Below, piece by piece: positions 1 through 10,305 of a DNA stretch of 64,000 bases. The stretch is taken from the NCBI GenBank assembly GCA_038030265.1, contig CM075942.1, forward strand, positions 36,918,751 through 36,982,750, written 5' to 3'. Every line of letters starts with the position of its first letter. Position 1 is the first letter of the stretch. The notes under the pieces were generated by a model. It searched no databases. It worked only from the letters and a program-made list of their open reading frames with translations, and had not been told where the DNA came from. This DNA comes from Corythucha ciliata. Its lineage: Eukaryota; Arthropoda; Insecta; Hemiptera; Tingidae. Position numbers and translations under genes: made by a program.

Positions 1-128
1 ACGGGGTATAATTGAATGCCGTTTGCCTACGATATCTTCTCCTTCCTAAAAAATTCTGTCCTCCTTTTCTAAAACATTATTTTGACAGAAAAATGTAGGC
101 AATTGCCTATGTGCCAGGTGCCAACAAT

Positions 129-268
129 ATTCGTGAAGGGTGCTCAGAGATCGGCAGAAATTGATGGGGGGGGGGGGTCAAATTGAATGTCTCTTGCCTG
201 CGGTATCTTCTCCATGGTAAGATATCCTGTTCTCACTTACTGCCGATCTCTCCGCACCCTTCACGAAT
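129..268. repeat. Short inverted-repeat element with 29-bp arms
   Basis: Bases 129-157 and 240-268 are near-perfect reverse complements (core AGGGTGC.CAGAGATCGGCAG), separated by 82 bases. Bases 1-50 and 175-225 are also similar to each other in direct orientation (AATTGAATG....TTGCCT.CG.TATCTTCTCC), so the inverted repeat overlaps a direct duplication. It looks like a MITE or foldback remnant. No target duplication was found. Confidence 0.6.
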
Positions 269-269
269 A

Positions 270-775
270 CCGTAGACAATGGCCCATGTTTCGTAAAAAC
301 ACGGTTTTTGTGCATTCTCGTGACGTTTTTGTGAGAAACGTCAGTGGTAACATGAAATGTGAACACGCCAAAAGGAAGCTTAGAAGACGGGGAAGTTTTC
401 GTGATACACCGAAAATCTGTTGAGAAAGCTGTTTGGGTACAGCGAATTTTCGTAAAACGGACAAATTTTAGAGGACACGTAAATTTATGGAAAAAATGCC
501 AAATTTCTGGGTGTTGACGATTATTTCAAGCAATAAAATGGCCTCTATCCTAAAGGAAATGTTCCGTAGTTTCTGAAAATGGCACCACCTTTTGGATCTC
601 GTGCGATATAAGCCGAGAAATAGCGGATTTTTTGAAGCAAGCATTGGTTACTTTTTTAAACACGAAAAAAATCATAACTCCGAAACGGATCGACGTAGGA
701 CACTTCCGAAGGTACCATTTTACTCCACTTTTAACGTAGTTTTACCCAAAAATTTTTGTCACACTTATACGGATC
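270..775. other. No recognisable feature
   Basis: AT-rich sequence with only short, unrelated open frames and no domain or repeat that I recognise. Confidence 0.4.
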
Positions 776-902
776 CACCCTGTATATATCCACTGAATTC
801 GTGTTCTAGAGGTTCTGAAACGTGAAAAAAACATGACATGACCCATGTTTGCCACCATCACGACGAGACCAATAGTGCATTTTTCAGAATAAAATGCACT
901 AA
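776..902. repeat. Dispersed repeat R1, copy 1, next to a CACCCTGTA terminus
   Basis: Bases 790-902 match 44785-44899 in inverted orientation almost base for base. Both copies abut the same 9-bp terminus (CACCCTGTA at 776-784 here, TACAGGGTG at 44917-44925 there). The end of the copy (873-901) is itself a small hairpin with TAGTGCATTTT arms. This looks like the end of a dispersed element family. Confidence 0.65.
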
Positions 903-912
903 AAAAAAAAAA

Positions 913-1121
913 AATAAACAAGAAAACTTCCATGGCCGTATCAATTTTTTCAGTGCTCCGACCCCTCCAATTTCATGCTGGTTAAAGGGTAACATGGGCG
1001 CGTTAGTCGACAAATGCGAAATAAAACTCGAGCGCCCATGTTACCCTTTAACCAGCATGAAATCGGAGGGGTCGGAGCACTGAAAAAATTGATACGGCCA
1101 TGGAAGTTTTCTTGTTTATTT
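913..1121. repeat. Near-perfect 89-bp-arm inverted repeat
   Basis: Bases 913-1001 and 1032-1121 are reverse complements with very few mismatches and a 30-base loop containing GTCGAC. RNA from this segment would form a long hairpin. The arms are far longer than a typical MITE terminal repeat in so short an element, so it is a foldback element or a recent inverted duplication. Confidence 0.85.
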
Positions 1122-1215
1122 ATTTATTTTTTGTATGCATTATTGATGAAGGCCAAAAACGGGAACATGGAAGTATCGTTTGGTCCTCCACACAATCCCT
1201 GAATCATCAATCACG

Positions 1216-2268
1216 CAGTCTTCATTCCTCAAACACCAAAATTTCCATAACCCTAAATCCAAAAAAATTCTTCGTCGCACATAATCAATAATCAACCCTC
1301 AGCCCACATCGACTAATCTTCAATTACCGACCCTTATCCATCAACTCAATTTTCAATCATTCGTCTTCGTTCTTTCATACAAAAAATCACAAAAAAAAAA
1401 ATGTTAGAAAATAGTCCAAAGTAAAGCACAATGAGTGTACTTGGGTCGAAAAAGGGCGATTTTATGACCTTAGACCATTTTAGAACAACAATTTCGATAG
1501 GCTGTAGCCCGTTCCATATTCGTCGTGGAAAACTACTTTACATACAAAAGTCGTAGGAAATTTAATGCTCAACAAGTTTTGTGAGTGAAGATTTTCCTCG
1601 AAAGTAACTCATTTTCGGGATACTTGGAAGAAACTAAAAGAAGTGCCAAAACATTTCGGTTTTTGGGCTGCCAAAAAATTTACCTCTGAAGAGGTAGCAT
1701 TTTCAGAATTATTTTCTTCTCGAACACTCTGACCTATAAATACAGTCTTCATTCCTCAAACACCGAAATTTTCATAACTTTAAATCCAAAATTCTGCATC
1801 GCACATAATCAATAATCATCTCTCAGTCCACATCGACTGATCTTCAATTACCGACCCTTATCCATCAACGACTATAACCATCTATCGTCACTCAATTTTC
1901 AATCCTCCTTCAATTGTTTGTCTTCGTTCTTTCATACCAAAAAATAGAAAATAGTCCAAACTGCAATACTTAGTCGAAAACAGGCGATTTTAGGACCTTT
2001 GACCATTTTGGAACAACAATTTCGAAAGGCTGTAGCCCGTTCCATATTCATCGTGGAAAACTACTTTAAATACAAAATTTGTTGGAAATTTATCGCTCAA
2101 CAAGTTTTGTGAGTAAAGATTTTCCTCCAAAGTTACTCATTTTCGGGATATTTAGAAGAAACTAAAAGATGTGATAAAAAATTTCGGTTTTTGGGCTGCC
2201 AAAAAATTGTACGAGCTTTTCAGAGTTAGCATTTTTTTTTCTCGAACACTTCTGACCTACACATACAA
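1216..2268. repeat. Tandem duplication of a 527-bp unit (two copies)
   Basis: The unit beginning CAGTCTTCATTCCTCAAACA at 1216 begins again at 1743 and runs to about 2268. The copies agree in long blocks (for example the stretch around AGGCTGTAGCCCGTTCCATA) with scattered substitutions and small indels, so the duplication is not recent. No coding potential was recognised. Confidence 0.85.
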
Positions 2269-2739
2269 GATGGCAGAAAAATGTCCGTAGGGAACATGGA
2301 TGTGAAAGGGGTTTGTTGTAGTCAATTCGCATGGAAATTGAACGAGAAATCTTAACAAAATAGTTACAAAATTCCAGGACCAATTGTTTCGAAGTTAATA
2401 CCGAAAAAATTATTCCGCTACTAGGAGAACATGCCTGGGAAACGATTTACCTTCAAAACAAAGGTCATATTCGCGTTTTTCACGCCAAGAAACAACCAGA
2501 TTTAGATTTATACGTAATTCTGTGGCAAATAATTTTTCACGTAGTCACGCCAAATCCTACTCCTCCCACAATTTTCTCTTAATCTCAGTTTTTTTTCTGG
2601 TTCAAATATTTGCAATTAAGATACGAAGGGGCTCTAGAGGCCCTTTTTTGCAATTTCGACCTTCATTTTTTGCTACTGGTCCTTTTGCGCTAAAAACGAC
2701 GATTTTGGCCACAAAAAAGTTGCATTTTTAACTGAACAG
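2269..2739. other. No recognisable feature
   Basis: AT-rich sequence with only short frames of low-complexity composition. Confidence 0.4.
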
Positions 2740-2744
2740 TTTAA

Positions 2745-3194
2745 CTGACAGTTTGAACTGAACAGTTCAAACTGTCAGTCTAAACTGCACGTGAGTGGGC
2801 ATTTCGTCTCAGTTAAGGTGAACTGCACAGTTAAACTGTACAGTTCTCAGTTGAACTGTCAGTTCAAACTTCACAGTTTAAACTGTCAGTTTGGACTGTT
2901 CAGTTCAGTCTCCCACACACGTGCAGTTCAATTCTTCAGTTAACATAATGGATTCGAAAGAGCAGGACCGTATTGCCGTTCTTGGTTTAATTTGTGCAGT
3001 TATTCATCAGGAAAGTAACCAAACTAAAAGACGCAGGCAGTGGTGCAAGGAATGGTTGAAACGGCGGAAACAATCTTCGGATATTAGCAATTGAACTGAG
3101 AACTGTACAGTTTAACTGTGCAGTTCACCAGACGAAATGTCCACTCACGTGCAGTTTTAACTGACAATTTGAACTGAACAGTTCAAACTGACAG
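2745..3194. mobile_element. Harbinger-like non-autonomous element, 450 bp, long terminal inverted repeats
   Basis: The outer ~100 bases on each side (2745-2855 and 3092-3194) are reverse complements and are built largely of CAGTT/AACTG blocks. The termini are CTGACAGTTTGAACTG and its complement, and TTTAA lies directly outside both ends (2740-2744 and 3195-3199), consistent with a TAA/TTA-type duplication. The short open frame inside resembles the N-terminus of a PIF/Harbinger transposase. Assignment to that superfamily combines the duplication and the internal frame and is inference. Confidence 0.7.
2948..3094 (+). pseudogene. Relic of Harbinger-type transposase N-terminus (48 codons)
   Basis: The frame starts at the ATG at 2948 (an upstream in-frame ATG at 2891 would start inside the terminal repeat) and stops at 3094, just before the right terminal repeat. 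It ends with a basic, aromatic stretch, KRRRQWCKEWLKRRKQ, at about residues 26-41. Many PIF/Harbinger DDE transposases open with an Arg-rich segment followed by W..PWL.RR, and this fits that pattern. The rest of the transposase, including all catalytic residues, is absent, so the peptide cannot be an active enzyme. The element was probably made by internal deletion of an autonomous copy. A chance resemblance is possible because the match is short. Confidence 0.5.
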
Positions 3195-3224
3195 TTTAAA
3201 CGTGAGTGGCGGGCTTAAGAGTCC

Positions 3225-3466
3225 CTATAGTCGGATCGGTGAAAGAATGTGCATGAAATTACCCTCTCTCTTTTCCATAAACATGACTTACCGCACCACA
3301 CCATCACCTGAGAGGAGCCTCTCTTATTTTAGCGATAAAACTCTCTGTTATTGGTTGCAGTTGTTTGATAATAAGAGGAGAAGTAGAGAACCACGTTAAG
3401 AGAGGGAAAAAGCGGGTTTATGGCCTCCCACCACTCATGCACATTCTTTCGCCGATCCGACTATAG
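3225..3466. mobile_element. Foldback/MITE element, 242 bp, 32-bp inverted ends
   Basis: Bases 3225-3256 and 3435-3466 are reverse complements with one mismatch (CTATAGTCGGATCGG..AAAG at the left). Weaker complementarity continues inward (CCATAAAC against GTTTATGG). It lies only 30 bp from the preceding Harbinger-like element. Confidence 0.75.
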
Positions 3467-4310
3467 AATGGAAGCGTTTGCTGATTATATGACAATGGGG
3501 AATACAAACTCATCGCTGGTGTGGCGTTTGCAATTAATAGAAAAACCAGTCAACCAGCCATGAAAAAGATCGTTGCTGGAAAGGAATGAACTAAAAAAAA
3601 GTGAGTTTTTCCATGGGCAAAGTTTCAAAAGGAGATGTGGAAGTCTTTGTGTATCCATCTCCTTATAACCCTCACACTAAGGTATACGGTGAAAAAACAG
3701 TGTCATACAAAAAGCGTGGTTTTGTACGTGGTTTCTATTTAAGCCTGAAACAAAGTAAAATTTAGTTAAGTTGTTTTGCATGGATTTTCTTTGCCTTTAT
3801 CAACCTTTGAATTCTTTGCTGCTGTACCTACTTTTTTCTTTACCTTCATACAGAATTGACAAACAGAAAAAGAACCTCTGCCGTAAAAGCCCCCAGGGCA
3901 AGCTTTCTTGGCTTCAATCTTGACGTGCTTGTTCATCCAAACACGACTTTAAATCTTTGGTTTAATGCATCGATCAAAGCCATGTAAAATATCGAGTTAT
4001 GCCACTTCGATTTAAAATTGAACCACTTTGTGGGTTTGAAATTTTGCTCCCGTCAGACGTCGCATGGGCTTTAATCTCGCCCCCTCCATTTTAGTTCTGG
4101 TTTTTCGCGATATTATAATAATTATAATTATAGTATAAAATGCTTCCAACACGAAAAAAACCCTGAATAATCCATTTAATAAAAAAATTATATCAAGACT
4201 GAAATGCTCACAGCCATTAGTAGCAAAACAAAAAAAAAGGTACATGGGTCAGAACTTATTCATAAATCTATTTTTTAAAGTTTATTTATACTAAAATAGA
4301 GTATGAATTT
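3467..4310. other. No recognisable feature
   Basis: Non-coding AT-rich DNA with an AATTATAATTATA tract near 4120. No gene or repeat identified. Confidence 0.4.
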
Positions 4311-4550
4311 AAGGCACTATAAAACACGAGTACTGCAACACGCAAATCGGCGCCATACTTGGTCCCTCATATGATTATAATTATCACCTGATCTCATTGA
4401 CAAGTAGGATATTTTTATTTATTTCGACCGCGTTCCGCGTTTGTTTGCTGTTACGATGACAATTTTTTCATTAATGATATTGTGTTTACCCTAACAACTG
4501 AGGGACCAAATATGGCGCGGAAATCCGTGTACCTGTGTTTTAAAGGTTCT
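4311..4550. mobile_element. MITE family B, copy 1 (intact)
   Basis: The ends are inverted: the left reads CACTATAAAACACGAGTACT and the right, reversed, reads GAACCTTTAAAACACAGGTAC. Both continue into GCGCCATA.TTGGTCCCTCA. The middle contains GACCGCGTTCCGCGTTTGTTTGC. A second copy in opposite orientation lies at 9689-10305, where a hAT MITE interrupts it, so this copy shows the pre-insertion state. Confidence 0.85.
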
Positions 4551-4750
4551 CTACTCTAGTATGAATCTGGATCCGTTCGTAAAATTACCCTTCAGTTCTT
4601 TTCCACTCTTTATGACGCATCACCTCTTCACGCCGATTCAAACCAATCACTTCCCTTTTTGTCCACGAATGATTCCCTCCCAGAACGAGATACGGGAAAC
4701 GAAACTAGGCATTTTGCTCTGGACACCCTGTGAGCCACTCAGTCAGTGGA

Positions 4751-4825
4751 CTCCCGGGTGGCTCAGTGGTTAGAGCACCTGATGTGAAACCAGGAGGTCG
4801 TGGGTTCGACTCCCACCTGGGGAGC
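4751..4825 (+). tRNA. tRNA-like sequence, probably a SINE head
   Basis: A good internal RNA polymerase III promoter is present: an A-box-like TGGCTCAGTGG (4759-4769) and a perfect B box GGTTCGACTCC (4803-4813), with a paired T stem (GTGGG/CCCAC). The anticodon arm folds as CCTGA-TGTGAAA-CCAGG with one mismatch, but U33 is replaced by G, and the acceptor stem has one G-G mismatch. These defects make a functional tRNA unlikely. About 180 bases downstream there is a (TTAA)n tail (4994-5008), which fits a tRNA-derived SINE. Confidence 0.6.
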
Positions 4826-5008
4826 AATGTTTTCTTGGAACTCAAAACAAGTGAAAATGGTACGTATTTCATTGCTAGTTTAATTTCTTTATTTGCAGCC
4901 TCCCCACTCCCTTGAATTCACTGTTGTGACGATGGTGGTGCGGTGAGGGGTGAGTAACCCGGTTAATTGCCCGAGATCGTCTAAACTCAATGGATTAATT
5001 AATTAATT
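4751..5008 (+). mobile_element. Candidate tRNA-derived SINE with TTAA-repeat tail
   Basis: The tRNA-like head is followed by about 170 bases of unrelated body and ends in ATTAATTAATTAATT. Another tRNA-headed repeat at 11.2-11.5 kb also ends in TTAA repeats. The bodies are not clearly alike, so common family membership is uncertain. Confidence 0.4.
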
Positions 5009-5310
5009 GTCGGAGGCATAAAGAAAACAGTGACATTATTTTTACTTATTTCGTAGTCTTCTCGCGAAAAACAGCGTACATCTTTCAGAGTAAGTGATTC
5101 TCCAGCTTGGTTATTTTTTAGCGTCCTCGGCTCCATATCGTACGCCAAACTAAATACATCGCCGGAAAAACACCACTTACTAGCCTCGCAGTGTAATATA
5201 TTATTTCCAGCTTCGAAAATTTGCCATATTTTCTCAGCTGGAAAAAGTCCACTTTCATGCCAAGGTGTACACGATACTATAGTTGTTTCTCCTTCAGTTG
5301 TCACAGACAA
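4999..5310 (-). CDS. Hypothetical 103-residue open frame
   Basis: The frame starts at the ATG at 5310 and ends inside the TTAA tail near 4999. The peptide has balanced, protein-like composition (acidic and aromatic residues, five Cys, no low complexity), unlike most frames in this window, but I do not recognise a domain, signal peptide or membrane segment. It overlaps the distal part of the candidate SINE on the opposite strand. It could be a fragment of an element-encoded protein or a chance frame. Confidence 0.2.
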   Translation of the reverse strand: MSVTTEGETTIVSCTPWHESGLFPAEKIWQIFEAGNNILHCEASKWCFSGDVFSLAYDMEPRTLKNNQAGESLTLKDVRCFSREDYEISKNNVTVFFMPPTIN

Positions 5311-5728
5311 TCGCTTTACCGTTCGTCACTTGAAGTTTGTATTAGTACCTACTTTACGTGAGTACGGTTGATCAAAAGCGTGGTTCGGAACAAAATGATT
5401 GTGTCTTCTGTCTAGCAGTCACTACTTTATCCATACTGTCACAGGGTAAATTCTGCTGGCAAGGACCGACGGCCACTATATCTCAAATAAAATATAGGAA
5501 TAATAAACAAGAACAAACAAATACGTGCCATGAAAACAACTGGTGCGGTGGAATACGTTAGGGTCCTCTCATAGTTTTGGTTGGTACCGTACTGGCACAC
5601 AACATATTCATTTATTTGCGTATTTGTGTTCCATAGGCTCAGTCTTTAATGATGACTGAGTACTGATTCATCAAAATACTGATGAAAAAACTCGAAGAAA
5701 CGGGACTTAACTTGGGCTTTCTGCAGGG

Positions 5729-5815
5729 TGTACAATAACGAGAAGCTCAGAGAAAACCCTGAACTTGGGGACGTCATTTGGGACCAATTTTACTGTGTCA
5801 CAGTAATAATTAAAG
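5729..5815. repeat. Dispersed repeat R2, copy 1
   Basis: The segment with AGAAAACCCTGA.CTTGG and GACGTCATTTGGGAC recurs, partly in reverse complement, at 52346-52444. There the AGAAAACCCTG motif appears at both ends in inverted orientation, so this copy may be one end of a small inverted-repeat element. Confidence 0.5.
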
Positions 5816-5935
5816 TAATAATAATAATAATAATTCTGAACGTTAGCTTTAGACGGGCTATCAGCGTTTGAGCTTATGAGATTTTTTTGTCGGCGTGAAG
5901 AGGTAATGTGTCATAAAGAGTGGAAAAGAGCTGAA

Positions 5936-7696
5936 TCTAGGAGGCAGTGATTTCCAACAGCCAATAAAATTCGCGAATTTACTTTTCCGTTCAGTTGGAA
6001 TTACTTGAGGCCGGTCCACAATTGACGGGAACGTAACGGGAAGCTTTCCGTTTCGGGACCGGGAACGGGAAAGGCGAGCCGATTGATTCACAATTGACGC
6101 AAACGTGAAAATATTACGCTTTTCGTCTTGAAAAATCAGCTGAAAGAAATATTCGAGCGTGGAAAATTCTTCTTTTATCCCTCCATCCAACACTTTTAGC
6201 CCCTCGACCAATAGCATTCAGGTAGTGTATAAAAAATAGAACCTAACCGGTAGCCGATGTTATTTTGTTTAGTTTTTGTTATGTTTCCTTTTTGTCAAAG
6301 AGGTATTGACGCAAAGAGCCGGAAAGAAAATTGGTGCGGGTGGGATTTCGAAGAAGACGACTGAAAGGTTCAATAAAAATTGACCAAACAGGGAGAAATG
6401 AAAAGAAAAGAGCTGGTATTATAGCTGTTATCCACAGGGTGCTTTTTTTGTCGGGTGGTAAAGAAGGGGATGCCATCAAATGACCATAAAAAGCTTGTTG
6501 AAGAGCTGCAAATATGAACAAGCCTCTTCTGCTCAATTAAAAGAGAAATGATACCACTGACCTAAAGAGAAGGTGCTGAGCTAAGGGAATATATAGGGGA
6601 AAATTCCGTTATTATCTCGAATAAAAGCCAGATAATTACCAAAATAATTGAAGCCTAATTGTTATTTTGGTACTTATTAATAATATATTTCGTTGGAACG
6701 GTGAAAATAGATGAGTTATTAGGATAGTTTTGAGAAAAAAAAACAACAAAAAACGAATTAATTTGGTACGTACATGTAGAAGAGGAGAATCAATTTTAAA
6801 AAAACATAGTTCTAAAGTTCTTATTGTTATAGCCAAAAATAAATTATCAGGTTTAAAGGAGGATAGAGGTTATTTATACCCGGTGACACTGTCAGACAGT
6901 GATTCTCTTGAGGCTTATTTATTTTATATCCGAGCTCCCCACGCACCAACGAAAGTGTTCCTAGGTCATGGTCGTTTTAGCCCGTTTTCAAACAACAATA
7001 TTCACATTCCCGGTGACCTTGTCTTTGGAACACAGCCCCCGTCAAGAGCTCAGTTTTAAATTTATCCCGAAGCGATTTGTCTTCCTACTGTTTTAACACT
7101 CGTGGATTCATTTTCTTATTTTTTACGAAATACTTTCAACGTGGTCTATATTTCAAAGCCCTGATTAACGTCGAAATGTCCTACATCTAACCCTCTATAA
7201 AAATTATGGCAGAGCTACGTTTTCACTAAAAGCAGGTGAAATATGACTCAAAAACCAGTGGACTATCCATCTCTACATCGAATCTAGCTTCCTCCTCAAC
7301 CTCCCTAGCAAACCTCGCACTTCATCTCAATCTCCTTCCACCCTCAGCTGCTCACTAAGTTGTTTTTCCTCCTTTGGTAGTAAATCTCATTCGAAATGAT
7401 TAATGGTCCGCAAACAGTGGTGGACTTCTTCTTCCGGTATGGTCTTTATTTGAACTAGTGAAGGGAGTGCTATAGGATAAGAAATTCAGAAATACGGAAG
7501 GGAGCCGCACTTTGTTAGGATGCGGGAAACCGAAGGTATTGAAATCTTTGTGAACGTTGATGGGAATGAAAAATGTGTCGTTCTCCGATTTCAAAAATGT
7601 CAATTGCTAAAAGCCGAGCTGAATAGTAACGCGTAGTTTACTTTCGACCCGTGTATGACGAGGTGTGATCCACCATTTTCTTTGTATGACAGTACT
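5936..7696. other. Mostly unassigned; one small hairpin
   Basis: No gene recognised. Bases 6637-6647 and 6662-6672 form an 11-bp stem (TACCAAAATAA). Around 6010-6115, ACAATTGACG.GAACG occurs twice in tandem about 75 bases apart, which suggests an element end. Open frames of 60-118 codons here have no recognisable domains. Confidence 0.4.
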
Positions 7697-7747
7697 GGGG
7701 CACTGATGATGAAAACTTAAAGTTTTCGAAAACCGGTTCTGCCGTTT
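7697..7747 (+). ncRNA. Hammerhead-type ribozyme-like motif, minimal form with palindromic stem III
   Basis: The core is present in order: CTGATGA (7703-7709), a stem II of GAAAACT (7711-7717) with AGTTTTC (7721-7727), then GAAA (7728-7731). The following AACCGGTT (7731-7738) is self-complementary, with the predicted cleavage base C7739 after it. Stem I would be GGCA (7699-7702) with TGCC (7740-7743). Minimal hammerheads with a very short stem III that work as dimers are known from Penelope-like elements and retrozymes. One departure: an extra T (7710) lies between the CTGATGA box and stem II. Activity is inference. Confidence 0.5.
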
Positions 7748-8549
7748 TTTTACAAAATAAAGTGGAGAGACAAGGAACTGATCGGAATTACGGATTCAAA
7801 ACTCCACAACGTCGCCATCACTGCAATACTATAACGCGTAGCTCGTTACTCCATAATACCGTTACAATGTTCGGTCACGTAAAGTTGAAGTGAAAAGTAA
7901 TAATGAAGTAACTTTCGCTATTATACAGTCCGATACTTAAGTCCGTTAGGCCTGGCCAGCACAGACAGGAACAAATGTCAGTTTTTAGGAACAACTCCAG
8001 AGTTAATAGGAACAACTCTGCAGTCGAGGATGCTGTGGGGGGGTCGAACGGGTTGACTGCACCAGCCAAAGGCCTTATATTGTTCATTTGAATGTGAAAC
8101 TAAAAAAAAGAAGAGATTTGGCCGAGGAAGCTGATTTTTTTCTCCAAAAAATCGCATCATGCATGTCGGATCGGAGGTGGTGGAAACCCTCGTAATACGG
8201 TTCGACCATATTGGGGTTGGAAAGACAATCTGAGAGGGCTGAGAAGCGTGATAGCCGTCAATTACTCAGGATGAACGCCGTAATCGGTCCCCACACCAAC
8301 CCAAAAAAGCATGATTGGAGTCGGATCGGAAGCGTGCATACAAGGTGTGAATCGTGGGCTTAAGAAAGAGGAAATATGTCTGTAAAATTATAATTGACAT
8401 GTAGATATGTATTTTCAGAAATCGGCTTGTTTTGTGGTGGTAATAGTCACTTTCCAGGTTCAGCGGCTGGGTATTCATGGCGAGAAGATATTGAGTACCA
8501 AGGTAATTATTAAGTACACACAGACAGTTAAAAACTAATAAAAATGATT
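7748..8549. other. No recognisable feature
   Basis: No gene or repeat recognised. ACGCGTAG occurs at about 7630 and 7835, flanking the hammerhead-like motif, but it is too short to interpret. Confidence 0.35.
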
Positions 8550-8638
8550 ATTTGTTCAATTTTATTGACCGATCCTGCCGTTTTCTGTTGCTGGAGAAAA
8601 AAGAAAACGGCAGGATCGGTCAATAAAATTGAACAAAT
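8550..8638. repeat. Perfect 36-bp hairpin with Penelope-tail-like core
   Basis: Bases 8550-8585 and 8603-8638 are exact reverse complements around a 17-base loop. Each arm contains GACCGATCCTGCCG, which also occurs at 53508-53521 at the tail of the Penelope-like remnant. The hairpin may be two inverted copies of that element's terminal sequence. Confidence 0.8.
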
Positions 8639-9688
8639 CAACTCATTTCTCCCTCTTAATAATATAAAATCGTCAAAAATTATCATGTTTTTAGTATTTC
8701 GGGAGATAATCGGGACTGCAGGAAATGTGACAGGCACACAGACTCCCCCCCCCCCCCCGGGGGTCAGAGATCCCGCTTGAACTCGAAAAAAAGAATAAAA
8801 AAATGTTTTTTGCTTGAAAGCAAAAATAAGAAAAATATGTATAGGTATAAATTAGGCTACACCTTGACGGTGATATATAATGGCGTTTTTCACACAAATG
8901 TTTTAATGAAAAAATTGCACTGCGATCGATCGTGGTATAATTATGCTTTCCATGTTTAAACTGTTCCAAGAAAAAGGTAGTTTGCATAAATAGCAGGCCA
9001 AGTAAGCTTATTAGCTGTTAAGGGAAAATCCTCATTTAAGATATCTTCGCAAGGTTTCGTTTTTCAATACCAAGTCCTCTTCTCTTCATTGCTATTTCCG
9101 TTTTGCTGAATTTACTTTTGAACGATTTTCCCTATTATTAGAGAAGCACCACATTTGTGGTTTAAATAATAACGATAATCCTGCTTTTTGGCTGTTTTGA
9201 AAGAAAGTTCCATTTTCACGTGACCATGTCGGTAAGTTGCCCTTTTCACTATACCCGAAGTAAGTTGACCCTTGAATTTACCTAACACGAGCACGTTATA
9301 CACGGTTGAGGACGTCTGGCAGTGATTGCCAGCTCCGCGACAATGAGCCACTTGCACATTTTTTGGAAACATTTTTTCCTTAAAGGTAATAAAAATAGAA
9401 AAGGGTTGGCGCATTTTTTTTCAATATCAACGAAAATTATGGGCCAGCTAAAAACACCCCGCGCCATGTTGATTTCATATCCGAGTGTGATGACGTCACT
9501 TAGTTCGAACCATATTTGGCAAATGACATTAACACAGTGAATATTGCTTTATTATTCAATTTTATTGCTTTTTTTCGAGAAAGAAAATAATAAAATTTGA
9601 ATAAATATTAAAATATTAAAACATACTATAAATTATAATAAATATTCGAATACACATTTGAACGAGCCTCACTTGCCCTCGCGTAACA
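8639..9688. other. No recognisable feature
   Basis: Includes a run of 14 C followed by GGGGG at about 8746-8763. Open frames are short and have no recognisable domain. Confidence 0.35.
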
Positions 9689-10305
9689 CTATAGAACCTT
9701 TAAAACACAGGTACTGCAACACGGATTTCAGCGCCATATTTGGTCCCTCAGTCGTTAGGGTAAACACAGTATCATGAATGAAAAAATTGCCATCATAGCA
9801 GCAAACCAAAGTCGTATGGAAAACCAAGTCCTCAGACTCGAGGAAAAAAATGTTTTTATTTTGGGTTGGGATTTTTGCTCCCGTTAAGAATAAAAAAGGA
9901 GAAAACCCGCCAAATACAAAAATTATTATATTTATTTTCGGTTTGAAGTTGTAGCGTGATATCTATCTTGATACCATATGTTTTTTTCAACACTCAACTT
10001 TTGTATAATTTTTGAATTTAGCGGGTAATCTACTTTCATAGTAGAGCAGCGCAACGTATCGGGAGCAAAAATCCCAACCCACGAACCGCTTCATTTTTTT
10101 AACATACAAATAATACAAAGTTTAATGACTTGGTTTTCCATATGACTTTGCAGCAAACAAACGCGGAATGCGGTCGAAATAAATAAAAATATTCTACTTG
10201 TCAATGATATCAGGTGACAATTATAATCATATGAGGGACCAAGTATGGCGCCGATTTTCGTGTTGCAGTACTCGGGTCGGACTCGGGTTTTATAGTGCCT
10301 TAGTA
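9689..10305. mobile_element. MITE family B, copy 2, interrupted by a hAT MITE
   Basis: The outer parts (9689-9806 and 10151-10305) match the reverse complement of 4311-4550, including GGTCCCTCA near both ends. The break lies inside the family's CAGCAAACAAACGCGGAA stretch. CAGCAAAC is present on both sides of the insert, so the host sequence is fully explained by one 8-bp duplication. Confidence 0.88.
9807..10150. mobile_element. hAT-type MITE, 344 bp, perfect 8-bp target duplication
   Basis: The termini are CAAAGTC.TATGGAAAACC and its reverse complement. The flanks are CAGCAAAC at 9799-9806 and 10151-10158. An 8-bp duplication with CA...TG ends is typical of hAT elements. A near-identical copy in the other orientation lies at 24521-24865. 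Internal GGGAGCAAAAATCCCAACCC blocks occur near both ends and extend the terminal symmetry. Confidence 0.9.

Larger units (their letters stand above)
4594..5935. repeat. Inverted repeat pair 4594-4645 / 5886-5935
   Basis: CTCTTTTCCACTCTTTATGA....CCTCTTCACGCCGA at the left recurs in reverse complement at 5886-5935 with few mismatches. The pair brackets 1.2 kb that includes the tRNA-headed repeat. It may be two dispersed copies or the ends of one composite element. No target duplication was seen. Confidence 0.6.

Noticed and set aside
5861..6217. 118-codon minus-strand frame
   Set aside because: Its end is made of the dispersed inverted repeat at 5886-5935 and the middle overlaps a local ACAATTGACG repeat, so it looks like repeat sequence.
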